Assembly: GCF_013409205.1 (NCBI RefSeq)
Contig: NZ_JACCAE010000001.1
Span: forward strand, 1,860,001-1,924,000
Reading direction: 5' to 3'
Length of the DNA: 64,000 nucleotides
Origin: Janibacter cremeus
Lineage (GTDB): Bacteria; Actinomycetota; Actinomycetes; Actinomycetales; Dermatophilaceae
Shown: positions 43,379-52,160 of the stretch, piece by piece
How positions within the stretch are numbered: position 1 is the first letter of the stretch
Layout: each line of letters opens with the position of its first letter
The notes under the pieces: model-generated
What the model was told of the DNA's origin: nothing
The model's input: the letters and a program-made list of their open reading frames with translations, nothing else
Databases searched by the model: none
Translations under genes and position numbers: made by a program

Positions 43379-44380
43379 ATGAGTCCGGTTCGGCTGACCC
43401 AGTACGCCCGCGGGGGCGGCTGCGCCTGCAAGATCCCCCCCGGAGAGCTCGAGGAGATCGTCGCCGGCCTCCACGGTGCGAGCCCGCCCGGCGCGGACGT
43501 CGTCGTCGGTCTCGATGACGGTGATGACGCGGGCGCCGTGCGCATCCGGGGCGGGCAGGCGGTGCTCTCGACGTCGGACTTCTTCACGCCCGTCGTCGAC
43601 GACCCCTACGACTGGGGCCGTATCGCCGCGGCCAACGCCGTCTCCGACATCTATGCGATGGGTGGCGAGCCGGTGATGGCGATCAACCTCGTCGCCTGGC
43701 CACGCGAGCTGATCTCGACCGACCACCTGCGCGAGGTGCTGCGTGGCGGCCTTGACGTCGCGACCGAGGCCGGGTTCCCCGTGCTGGGCGGCCACAGCAT
43801 CGACGCCCCCGAGCCCATCTACGGCATGGCGGTCACCGGCACCGCGGACCCCGAGACGATGATGCGCAACGACGCCGCCGAGGCCGGGCTGCCGATCAGC
43901 CTGACCAAGCCCCTGGGCGTCGGCGTGCTGAACAACCGGCACAAGGCGACGGGTGAGCGCAGCGAGGAGGCGATTGCCTCGATGGTCGCCCTCAACCGGG
44001 ACGCCGCCCGCGCAGCGCTCGATGCCGGGGTGCGTGCGGCGACGGACGTCACGGGCTTCGGGCTGCTCGGCCACCTGTACAAGATGTGTCGCGCCTCCGG
44101 CGTCGCGGCCCGAGTCGAGGCCTCGGCCGTGCCTTACGTCGACGGCGCCCGCGCAGCGCTGGCTGCCGGTCACGTCCCCGGTGGGTCCCGCCGCAACCTC
44201 GACTGGGTGCGTCCGCACCTGTCCGCCGAGGGCATCAGCGAGGACGACCTGATCCTGCTCGCCGACGCCCAGACCTCCGGTGGGCTGCTTGTCCTCGGTG
44301 AGGTCCCCGGGGCCCCGGTTGTCGGTGAGACACTCCCCGCCGGTTCGCTGCCAGATGGTGCGCTCGTCCAGGTGACGTGA
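43379..44380 (+). CDS. selD: Selenophosphate synthetase SelD
   Basis: A 333-residue ATP-dependent enzyme making selenophosphate, the selenium donor for SelA. The N-terminal loop GGGCACKIPP carries C15, C17 and K18, so the active-site residue is cysteine, not selenocysteine. DVVVGLDDGDDAGAV and FGLLGHLYKM match the family. It is plus strand and stands alone between the fmd operon and a PadR gene. With selA, selB and tRNA-Sec it completes the Sec pathway within 7 kb. Confidence 0.95.
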   Translation: MSPVRLTQYARGGGCACKIPPGELEEIVAGLHGASPPGADVVVGLDDGDDAGAVRIRGGQAVLSTSDFFTPVVDDPYDWGRIAAANAVSDIYAMGGEPVMAINLVAWPRELISTDHLREVLRGGLDVATEAGFPVLGGHSIDAPEPIYGMAVTGTADPETMMRNDAAEAGLPISLTKPLGVGVLNNRHKATGERSEEAIASMVALNRDAARAALDAGVRAATDVTGFGLLGHLYKMCRASGVAARVEASAVPYVDGARAALAAGHVPGGSRRNLDWVRPHLSAEGISEDDLILLADAQTSGGLLVLGEVPGAPVVGETLPAGSLPDGALVQVT

Positions 44381-44384
44381 CCCT

Positions 44385-44425
44385 GGCTAGTTGAGGGGCT
44401 GACTAGTCAGGGCTACTATCTAGCC
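44385..44425. promoter_or_regulatory. PadR operator with three evenly spaced CTAG tetramers, plus -10
   Basis: CTGACTAGTCAG (44399-44410) is a perfect palindrome and sits concentrically inside GGCTAG (44385-44390) and CTAGCC (44420-44425). CTAG, rare at this GC content, recurs at 44387, 44403 and 44420. The -10 TACTAT (44414-44419) ends six bases before the PadR ATG, so binding would block transcription. Confidence 0.65.
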
Positions 44426-44782
44426 ATGGATGAGGAGCGCTGGCCCAGGGAGTGGCTGCGGGGCGTGCTCGGTGTGTGTGTGATGCGCGTACTCCTCGAC
44501 GGCCCCAACTATGGCTATGCGATCACCCAACGGCTCTCCGGGGTCGGCCTGGGTGCGGTCAAGGGTGGCACGCTCTACCCGCTCCTGGGGCGTCTCGAGG
44601 AGGCCGGCTACGTCGAGGTCGAGTGGCGACCGGGCGAGGGCGGCCCCGGCCGCAAGTACTTCGCGCTCACGGCGGCCGGCCGTGAGCACGCCCACGACCA
44701 GGCCGCCCGCTGGGCCGCCTTCACGACGACCACCCGGGAGCTCACCGACGGTGCTCTCGTGCCGGTAGCAGGGAGGAACTGA
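44426..44782 (+). CDS. PadR-family transcriptional regulator
   Basis: A 118-residue PadR winged-helix protein. LLDGPNYGYAITQRLSG, then GGTLYPLLGRLEEAGYVEVEW and GPGRKYFALTAAGRE, are the canonical helix 3 and wing. It has a dyad operator over its own promoter, implying autorepression. It is followed 1 bp later by a membrane-protein gene, the usual partner arrangement for such regulators. Confidence 0.9.
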   Translation: MDEERWPREWLRGVLGVCVMRVLLDGPNYGYAITQRLSGVGLGAVKGGTLYPLLGRLEEAGYVEVEWRPGEGGPGRKYFALTAAGREHAHDQAARWAAFTTTTRELTDGALVPVAGRN

Positions 44783-44783
44783 C

Positions 44784-45530
44784 ATGAATCGGACTCGGAG
44801 TGCCTTCGGTGACCCCGGTCGGATCGCCCCGAGTGTCGAGAAGGAGTGGCGCGACGACTTCATCGTCGAGCTGCGCCTGCTCTCCGCGCCCGGCCACCAG
44901 ATCGGGGACGAGCTGATGACGGTCGAGACCCACGTCGCGGAGTCGGGTGAGCCCGCCGCACAGGCCTTCGGCGAGGCGAAGCCCTACGCGCGGGAGATCG
45001 CCGAGGCCACCGGGGCGACCGGCCGCGGTGGGAGCATCGGTCCGGCGACCATTGCCGGGAACGGACTCGGGCTGCTGGGGATGTTCGCCACGGTGCATGC
45101 GGTCACCCACTGGCTGGAGGGTGGCCCGGCCGGCGTCACCACCGGTGAGCTGGTCGGCCTGGGAGTGATCCTGCTGCTGGTGAGCACGCTGCTGTTCACC
45201 CGCACGCTGCGGGTCATCGTCGAGCACCCCCGGCTCGCCCTGCTGCTCCCCGCGCTCTTCATCGGCGTCTTCGTCGGTATCTTCGCCCTGCTCTCCGACC
45301 CGCTCTTCACCGTGCCCACCGTGCCGCTGGGTGTCGCCGGTGCCCTCCTGCTCCTGGCCGGCATCGCCGTGAACTGGCTCGACCTCCGGGTCGACGCGAG
45401 CGAGATCATCGCACCGGGCGAGGTGCCGAGTGGTCAGCGGCGCGGCCGACTGCTGGCCGCCCTGGCGATGCCGCTGATGACTGTGCTCCTACTCACCCAG
45501 GTCTGGGTGATGCACGCGCTCACGTCGTGA
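44784..45530 (+). CDS. PadR-linked membrane protein with N-terminal soluble helical domain
   Basis: A 248-residue protein with a soluble N-terminal region of about 90 residues (HAAS/DUF1700-like in context: EKEWRDDFIVELRLLSAPGHQIGDEL) and about five membrane helices. GGAGGAACTGAC gives a good ribosome binding site. It is cotranscribed with the padR gene. The function is unknown; such pairs respond to envelope stress in other bacteria, which is only suggestive here. Confidence 0.7.
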   Translation: MNRTRSAFGDPGRIAPSVEKEWRDDFIVELRLLSAPGHQIGDELMTVETHVAESGEPAAQAFGEAKPYAREIAEATGATGRGGSIGPATIAGNGLGLLGMFATVHAVTHWLEGGPAGVTTGELVGLGVILLLVSTLLFTRTLRVIVEHPRLALLLPALFIGVFVGIFALLSDPLFTVPTVPLGVAGALLLLAGIAVNWLDLRVDASEIIAPGEVPSGQRRGRLLAALAMPLMTVLLLTQVWVMHALTS

Positions 45531-45610
45531 TCGGTACGGCTGAGGCAGCCCCTGGCGTTGGCGGACGCGACCTCACCGTGACGATGCTGTCGACGAGGTG
45601 ACGTGAGCCG

Positions 45611-46237
45611 TCACGGGTCGTGGATGACCGAGCCGTCCTTGGCGTCGATCTGTACCTCGACGTCGTCAGACGCGTCGTCGGGCAGGATATCGAACTCGTA
45701 CTGCACGCTGCCGTCGTCCTTGCCCTCGATCTTCCACGACGTGACCGCGCCGTCCTGCTCATCACGGGCGGTGCCCACCGCTTCATCGAGGTCGATGAGG
45801 TCGTTGATGTCGAAGGTCTGCTTCTGTGCCTCCGCCGCGTCGTCGGGGTCCAACTCATCCCGGTCCTCGCCCAGCTGGTCCAGCGTGTCGGCGTCGAACT
45901 GCGCCGAGTACTCCATGTCTTCGGAGACGAGCTCGATCTTGTACGCGAGTCCACCGGTCTCGGCCGACTCGAGCTCGATCTTCGACACGGCCCCGGGCAG
46001 GCTGTCGCGGGTCGCGTCGAGAGCGGCGTGCATGTCCTCCGTGGGTGGGCTGTCGACCACATCACGCGTGTCGGAAGGTGACTGCGACTCGTCGGTCTCC
46101 CCGGTGGTGCGGCTCGATCCCGCGCTCGTGGTGGTCTCGGCGGAGGAGCCATCGGATGAGGCGTCGTCGGACCCGGAGCACGCTGTGAGACCGAGGGCCG
46201 CCGTCGCGACGAGGGCGGGGATCGTTGTGCGGCGCAT
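45611..46237 (-). CDS. PepSY-like lipoprotein
   Basis: A 208-residue lipoprotein with a signal peptide and lipobox LTAC (C20), a low-complexity Ser/Thr/Asp linker, and two PepSY-like repeats (ALDATRDSLPGAVSKIELES, and YEFDILPDDASDDVEVQIDAKDG). PepSY domains are thought to inhibit or bind proteases or metals outside the cell. The ATG at 46237 follows GAAAGGA. A 15-bp direct repeat, GTGACGATGCTGTCG, flanks the gene at 45578-45592 and 46439-46453, the latter at the 3' end of the adjacent membrane-subunit gene. Confidence 0.8.
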   Translation of the reverse strand: MRRTTIPALVATAALGLTACSGSDDASSDGSSAETTTSAGSSRTTGETDESQSPSDTRDVVDSPPTEDMHAALDATRDSLPGAVSKIELESAETGGLAYKIELVSEDMEYSAQFDADTLDQLGEDRDELDPDDAAEAQKQTFDINDLIDLDEAVGTARDEQDGAVTSWKIEGKDDGSVQYEFDILPDDASDDVEVQIDAKDGSVIHDP

Positions 46238-46428
46238 GAGTGGTCCTTTCGTCGAACTGTCGCGCCGACGCTGCGGCGCAAGACGTCCATTCGACGTTAC
46301 TCCTACGTTCTGTAGCAGTGCCAACCGCGCAAAGTGACGGTGCGGATGGGCCGACTCCGGGTCCATTCGGTCTCGCAGTCGCGTCAACGACCCAACCGGA
46401 GTGTCACCAATCTGTCGGCCGAGTACAC

Positions 46429-47568
46429 CTACTGCACAGTGACGATGCTGTCGTCGACGACGCCGTTGCTGCGCCGTGCCTCCAACCGGTCCTTCTGTAC
46501 CCGGACCGTGTACTTGGGGTCCTCTGCCGACTCGATACCCGCCTCGACGATTCCGGCACGCGTCAGGGCGGAAGCGGTGGCCAGCGCGGCGCCCGAGGTG
46601 AGAGCCGCCAGCCGGTTGCGGCCGGACAGCAGTGTCCCCACGCCGCCGGCGATGGCGAGCACCTTGGCCAGTCGCAGCTTGCCGGCGCCCTTCCCCGAGA
46701 CGATCGGCTCATCGATGCGCAGTTGCGCGAGATGCTCCTCGAGCTGGTGCATCGCGACCAGCTCGGTGGCGACCCCGAGCAACGCGAGTCGGCGGGCCGG
46801 GCCAGCGTGGGCAAGCGGGGTGAGCAGCATCTGCATGCCGCCGGAGGCGAGGGCGGCGGAGCCGACGAAGACGAACGGCAGTTGCTTCCGGCTCTCGTGC
46901 CACACGGGGTGGGCGGTGTCGGCGAGCAGCACGGCGGTGTAGGCCGCCAGCGGCGCGCCCATCAGGGCCTGGCCGATCGTGGCCGGCGCTGTCACCGGCG
47001 CCAGTGCCCGGGAGAGAGGGCGAAGGGGGCCGCGCGCCGGCAGCATGCCGAGCACCTCGCTCGCCGTGGTCACCCCGGCGAAGGCGGAGTAGCCCGACAG
47101 GATCCACGTGCCGACCGACATCGGGGAGGTCAGCTTGACCGTGCGCATCATGTTCAAGAAGCGCTCGGGCCGACCGAGGTCAGCGACGAGTGCCGCGCCA
47201 CTGAGACCGACGGTGACCATCGAGGTCAGCCGTGAGTTGCGCCGCAGCACCTCGTTGCCGGTGGCCGCCGCGCCCGCAGCGATGATCCCGGAGGTGCCGG
47301 CGATGCCGCCGACGAAGAGGTATGCCGAGATCCGGTGGTCCCACGGCACCGGCTTGACGACGGGTTGCCCGTAGTAGCTGGAGAACTCGGCATCCGGGAC
47401 GGCCGGCGCCTCGCGCTGGCCCCCGCCCTCGCGATTCATCCAGCCGCGGCGCGCCCCCTTCGCCACGTCCTTGGCCGCACCGCTGACGGCACCGCGCACA
47501 CCCGAGGCGCGGCGACGTCGTCGCCCGGACTCCGGGGGGCGGAAACTGTCGAAGGGAGAGGTGGTCAC
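46429..47568 (-). CDS. NrfD/PsrC-like membrane subunit of formate dehydrogenase
   Basis: A 379-residue NrfD-family quinone-reactive membrane anchor with about eight helices, after a basic cytoplasmic N-terminus. SAYLFVGGIAGTSGIIAAGA, DLGRPERFLNMMRTVKLTSP and HPVWHESRKQLPFVFVGSA are characteristic. It would pass electrons from the FdhB iron-sulfur subunit to the quinone pool. The GTG start overlaps the fdhB stop (GTGA) with GGGAG upstream. It is the third gene of the fdhA-fdhB-nrfD operon, replacing the cytochrome b subunit of the E. coli enzyme. Confidence 0.85.
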   Translation of the reverse strand: MTTSPFDSFRPPESGRRRRRASGVRGAVSGAAKDVAKGARRGWMNREGGGQREAPAVPDAEFSSYYGQPVVKPVPWDHRISAYLFVGGIAGTSGIIAAGAAATGNEVLRRNSRLTSMVTVGLSGAALVADLGRPERFLNMMRTVKLTSPMSVGTWILSGYSAFAGVTTASEVLGMLPARGPLRPLSRALAPVTAPATIGQALMGAPLAAYTAVLLADTAHPVWHESRKQLPFVFVGSAALASGGMQMLLTPLAHAGPARRLALLGVATELVAMHQLEEHLAQLRIDEPIVSGKGAGKLRLAKVLAIAGGVGTLLSGRNRLAALTSGAALATASALTRAGIVEAGIESAEDPKYTVRVQKDRLEARRSNGVVDDSIVTVQ

Positions 47569-48677
47569 GACTTGCTCCCGAGGAAGGCCAGCGCCGCGGC
47601 ACCGAGCAGGCCGAGGCCGGCGGCCCCCGCTGCGCGGAACATCTCGGGCAGCCTCGCGGTGGGGACGATCGGGTCCGGCGGGAGGCCGTAGACCTCCGGC
47701 TCGTCGAGGAGGAGGAAGACCGACCCGGTGCCGCCGACGCCGTCGTCCTCGTTGGCGCCGTACAGCCGGGCCTCGGTGAACCCCTGGTCGTGCAGGGCGA
47801 CGACCCGCTCCTTGGCGGAAGCGACCATGTCGTCGTGCGTCCCGAACTTGATCGACGTGGTCGGACAGGCCTGGGCGCACGCCGGCGTCTGGTCGTGGTT
47901 GAGGCGGTCATGGCAGTGCGTGCACTTCTGGGCGACCCCGATGTTGGGCACGTGGTCGTCCGCGGTGACGCTGACGCTGTCATCCGTGCGCCGCTCGATC
48001 ACACCGAAGGGGCAGGCGCCGACGCAGTAGCCGCAGCCGTTGCAGATCTCGTCCTGGACGACCACGGTGCCGTGCTCGGAGCGGAAGAGCGAGCCGGTGG
48101 GACAGACATCGAGGCAGCCTGCGTGGGTGCAGTGCTTGCACACGTCCGAGGACATCAGCCACCGGAACTCCGGCACTGGACCGACGATCGGCACTCCCTG
48201 GGCGGTGAGTCCGTAGTCGCCCGTGCCGCCGGCCTCGACGGAGGCCTTCTCGTTGAGCATGTCCGACAGCGCGGGGCCGTGTCCTTCGATCGGTGCCGGC
48301 AGGGTGCCGTACCCGGCCGGCTGCGCGCTCGTCGGCTCCGGTGCAGGTGCAGGAGCCCCGACGCTCGGCATCCCGAGGTCGACGAGACGTTTGCCGGACT
48401 CGCGAGCCGCCTCGATCCGGTCCTGGCTCTGCTCGACGAAGGCGACGTGACGCCACGTGCTCGCGCCGAGGTCGCCGGTGTTGTCGTAGGAGTTGCCGCT
48501 GATGGTCAGCCCGTCGAGGGGGATGCCGTTCCACTCCTTGCACGCCACCTCGCAGGCCTTGCAGCCGATGCATATCGAGGTGTCGGTGAAGAAGCCCTTG
48601 CGGCTGGGCGGGTCCTGCCACCCGGCGTCCTGCGCCGGGTTGGTCCGCCCGGCGAGCTGGCGGCTCAGGTAACCCAT
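47565..48677 (-). CDS. fdhB: Formate dehydrogenase iron-sulfur subunit
   Basis: A 370-residue protein with four [4Fe-4S] clusters: CIGCKACEVACKEW, CKHCTHAGCLDVCP, CNGCGYCVGACPFG and CTHCHDRL with CAQACPT. An insert of about 90 residues separates the first cluster motif from the second. A C-terminal helix (GAAGLGLLGAAALAFLG) anchors it to the membrane, as in FDH-N/FDH-O. The ATG overlaps the fdhA stop by one base (TGATG). It carries electrons from FdhA to the NrfD-like subunit. Confidence 0.93.
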   Translation of the reverse strand: MGYLSRQLAGRTNPAQDAGWQDPPSRKGFFTDTSICIGCKACEVACKEWNGIPLDGLTISGNSYDNTGDLGASTWRHVAFVEQSQDRIEAARESGKRLVDLGMPSVGAPAPAPEPTSAQPAGYGTLPAPIEGHGPALSDMLNEKASVEAGGTGDYGLTAQGVPIVGPVPEFRWLMSSDVCKHCTHAGCLDVCPTGSLFRSEHGTVVVQDEICNGCGYCVGACPFGVIERRTDDSVSVTADDHVPNIGVAQKCTHCHDRLNHDQTPACAQACPTTSIKFGTHDDMVASAKERVVALHDQGFTEARLYGANEDDGVGGTGSVFLLLDEPEVYGLPPDPIVPTARLPEMFRAAGAAGLGLLGAAALAFLGSKS

Positions 48678-51600
48678 CAGCCCTCTCCTTCGCTCGTGGT
48701 CGTCTGTCGGGTCGCAGCGCGCTTCTCGCGCATCTGCGGGTCGACCTCGGTGACGTGCTCGTTGCCGGTCTGCGCAATGGTGCCCGCCCGTGACTGGTAC
48801 TCGGCGACGAGCTGCAGCAACTTCTCGCCGCGCGGGCGCCGACCCGGTCGGATGTCGCACGAGCCGACCTTCGACTCCTGGATCTGCACGTTGGGGTCGA
48901 GCACGACCCCGAGCAGGTCGTTGGCGCCGTCACCCTCGACGACGGCGTCACGGCCGACGCCCCAGTGGTACGGCAGCCCGATCTGGTGGATCGTGCGGCC
49001 CTTGATCGTCAGCGGCGTCATCCGCTGCGTCACGAGCACCCGGGCCTCGATCGCGCTGCGGGCGGAGACGATCGTCGCCCACTCGCCGTTGACCAGGCCC
49101 TGCTGCTGCGCCAGCTCCGGCGAGACCTCGCAGAACATCTCCGGCTGCAGCTCGGAGAGGTACGGCAGCCAGCGGCTCATCCCGCCCGCGGTGTGGTGCT
49201 CGGTCAGCCGGTAGGTGGTGAAGACGAAGGGGTAGACGTCCGCGCCGGGCTCCTCGCCGGAGGGGCTCCACAGGTTGTCCTTGCGCGGGTAGACCATGCG
49301 ACTGGGATTGGCCTGCTGCGTGTACAGCGGGTTCGCGACGGGAGACTCCTGCGCCTCGTAGTGCGTGGGCAGGGGGCCATCGACCATGCCCTTGGGGGCG
49401 TAGAGCCATCCCTTGCCATCGGCCTGCATGACGAAGGGGTCGTCGCCGGCCAGGGCGGCCGGTCCACTCTGGTCGGGGCCGGGTCGGAACGAGGGGGCCC
49501 GGTCGACCGGGAAGTCGGGGACGTCCTTGCCGACCCATTTCTGCTCGCCCTCGTCCCACCAGATGTACTTCTTCCGCTCGCTCCACGGGCGGCCCTGCGG
49601 ATCGGCCGAGGCACGGTTGTAGAGGATGCGGCGGTTCATCGGCCACGCCCAGCCCCAGTCGAGAGCGACCTCGTCCTGCTCGGAGCCCGGGACGCGGTTG
49701 GCCGATTTGTTGACCCCGCCGGCGAAGACGCCCGTGTAGATCCAGCAGCCACCGGCGGTGGACCCGTCAGGCCTCATGTCGGCGAACTTGTCGAGCAGCT
49801 GCCCGGCCTTCTCCCCGGTGAGGTGGTAGCCGTTGATCTCCTTCAGCACGGCCGCTGCGTCGGTCTCCCCGTGCTCGTCCTTGGGGTAGTCCCAGGTCAG
49901 GTCGAGCAGTGGTCGGTCGCGCTCGTCGGTCGACCCGGCGAGGCGCTCGCGGATGCGCACCCCGAGCTCGTGGAAGAACTCCAGCTCGCTCTGCGCGTCA
50001 CCCGGGGGCTGTACCGCCTGGTGGTGCCACTGGAGCATCCGCTGGGTCTGGGTGAAGGTGCCCGACTTCTCCACGTGGGTGGCCGCGGGGAAGAAGAAGA
50101 CTTCGGTGTCGATGTCCTGCGTCTTCAGCTCGCCGGTGGCGATCTCTGGGGAGTCCTTCCAGAACGTCGCCGACTCCAGCAGCTGGAAGTCACGCACGAC
50201 GACCCACTTCAGGTGGGTCATCGCCATCCGCTGCATCTTGCCGTGGGCGGAGCCGACGGCGGGGTTCTGACCGACGACGAAATAGCCCTCGACCTCGTCC
50301 TCGAGCATCGCCATGACCGACTGATAGGTCCCGTGGGCCCCGGTCAGGCGGGGGAGGTAGTCGTAGCAGAAGTTGTTCTCCTGCGTCGCGGCGTCGCCCC
50401 ACCATGCCTTGAGCAGGCTCGCGGTGTAGGAGGGCGCCTCGGTCCAGAACCCCTTCTGGTCCGGGGAGGCGATGCTGCTCAGGTACTCCTGAAAGGTGTC
50501 GTGCGTGCCTGCGGTCGGCATGGGCAGGTAGCCGGGCAGGATGTGGAAGAGGGTCGGGATGTCGGTCGACCCCTGGATGCTCGCGTGCCCACGCAGCGCC
50601 ATGATCCCGCCACCGGGTCGGCCCATGTTGCCCATGAGCAGCTGGAGGATCGCCGCGGTGCGGATGAACTGCGCGCCGAGGCTGTGCTGGGTCCATCCGA
50701 GGGCGTAGGCGAAGGATGTCGTGCGCTCCCGACCGGAGTTGCTGACCAAGGCGTCGGCGATCTGGTGGAACTGGTCCACTGGGATGCCGCAGACGTCGGC
50801 CACCATCTCGGGGGTGTAGCGCGAGTAGTGCCGCTTGAGTACCTGGAAGACCGAGCGCGGGTGCTCCAGGGTCTCGTCGCGCACGACGTTGCCGTGCTCC
50901 AGCGCCGGTCCCGCCGCGCCGTGGAGGTCGCCGGTCGCCCGGGCGGCCCCGTGCTCACCGTGCTCGTGTCCACCGGTGGGATCGCCGATCGTGCCGTCGC
51001 CGTTGTCGGCCGACTGGTATGCCCAGGACGACGTGTCGTACTTGCCGGTCTGCGGGTCGTACCCGGAGAAGACTCCGTCGAGGTCCTCCGTGTCGACGAA
51101 GTCCTCGCTGACGAGTGTCGCGGCGTTGGTGTAGGAGACGACGTAGTCGTGGAAGTACAGGTCCTTGCTCAGCACGTGGTTGATCAGCGCACCGAGCAGG
51201 ACGACGTCCGTGCCCGCCCGGATCGCGACGTGGGTGTCCGCGATCGCCGAGGTGCGGGTGAAGCGTGGGTCGACGTGGATGACCCGAGCGCCCCGGGCCT
51301 TGGCCTCGGAGACCCACTGGAAGCCCACCGGGTGGCACTCGGCCATGTTCGAACCCTGGATGATGATGCAGTCCGAGTTGGCCATGTCCTGCAGGTACTG
51401 CGTGGCGCCGCCTCGGCCGAACGAGGATCCCAGACTGGGAACCGTGGAGCTGTGTCAAATACGCGCTTGGTTCTCGATCTGGATCGCCCCCGAAGCCGTG
51501 AACAGCTTCTTCATGAGGTAGTTCTCCTCATTGTCGAGGGTGGCTCCCCCGAGGGAGGCGATCCCCATCGTGCGTCGCAGCAGGCGACCCTTGTCGTCAA

Positions 51601-52027
51601 CCTCCTGCCACTTGTTGGCGCGGGCCTGAAGATAACGGTCGGCGACCATGTCGACGGCCGTGTCCAGGTCAAGGCGTTCCCAGTCCGTGGCCCCCGGCGC
51701 GCGGTAGAGCACGTGCGTCTGCCGGGAGGGGGAGTTGACGAGTTGCTCGCTGGCGGCACCCTTGGGGCACAGCCGGCCCCGGCTCACCGGAGAGTCCGGG
51801 TCACCCTCGATCTGCACGACCTTCTCGTCCTTGACGAAGACGCGTTGCCCGCATCCGACGGCGCAGTAGGGGCACACGCTCTGCACGACGCGGTCGGCGG
51901 TCGAGGTGCGTGGTTCGATCTCACGGGTCCGGCGGGAGGTGACTGCGTTGCCGCGGCCGAGGAAGTCCCCCGACGCCAACTGCCGCAGAACAGGCCAACC
52001 CAGGAACGTCGAATCCTTCGGCGCCAT
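48677..52027 (-). CDS. fdhA: Selenocysteine-containing formate dehydrogenase catalytic subunit
   Basis: The catalytic molybdenum/tungsten subunit, 1116 residues when the UGA at 51455-51457 is read as Sec191. The context IENQARI-U-HSSTVPSLGSSFGRGG matches the Sec site of E. coli FdnG (NQARV-U-HGPTVASLAPTFGRG). An N-terminal [4Fe-4S] motif is CPYCAVGCGQ with GRLCPKG, and the molybdopterin domains follow (TTSFAYALGWTQHSLGAQ, MGRPGGGIMALRGHASIQG). Conceptual translation would wrongly split it into two genes. No twin-arginine signal is visible, so a cytoplasmic active site is likely. A His/Gly-rich insert lies at 50884-51013. It heads an operon with fdhB and the NrfD-like gene; GAAGGGAG precedes the ATG. 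Confidence 0.95.
51425..51457 (-). promoter_or_regulatory. UGA(Sec) codon and bacterial SECIS-like hairpin in fdhA
   Basis: On the minus strand UGA (51457-51455) is followed after 11 nt by a hairpin at 51443-51425: GG, a U-U mismatch, UCCC/GGGA and an AGUCU apical loop (51436-51432). The E. coli fdhF and fdnG elements likewise place the SelB-binding hairpin about 11 nt after UGA with a GGUCU/AGUCU loop. Confidence 0.8.
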
Positions 52028-52065
52028 GGTCGCCGCTCCCTTCGTCCGCCGGTGTGACTGCCCTC

Positions 52066-52094
52066 ACCGTAGCCAACTTTGTTCCTTTTGTCGG
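52066..52094 (-). promoter_or_regulatory. Candidate promoter of the formate dehydrogenase operon
   Basis: On the minus strand -35 CCGACA (52094-52089), 17-nt spacer, -10 TACGGT (52071-52066). This predicts a leader of about 30 nt before the fdhA ribosome binding site. Confidence 0.4.
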
Positions 52095-52160
52095 CTCCCA
52101 CCAACCAGCAGCACTTCGTATCGGGGAGGGCGAAGGGGGTGGCCGCCGGCGCCGAAGCAG

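Noticed and set aside
46238..46428. Possible small gene or regulatory RNA in the gap between the PepSY gene and the NrfD-like gene.
   Set aside because: No coding-like frame or stable structure stood out; it probably holds only the PepSY gene promoter.
51385..51457. Treating fdhA as two genes or as a pseudogene with a nonsense mutation.
   Set aside because: The UGA lies at the known Sec position, is followed by a SECIS-like hairpin, and the full Sec machinery is encoded nearby.
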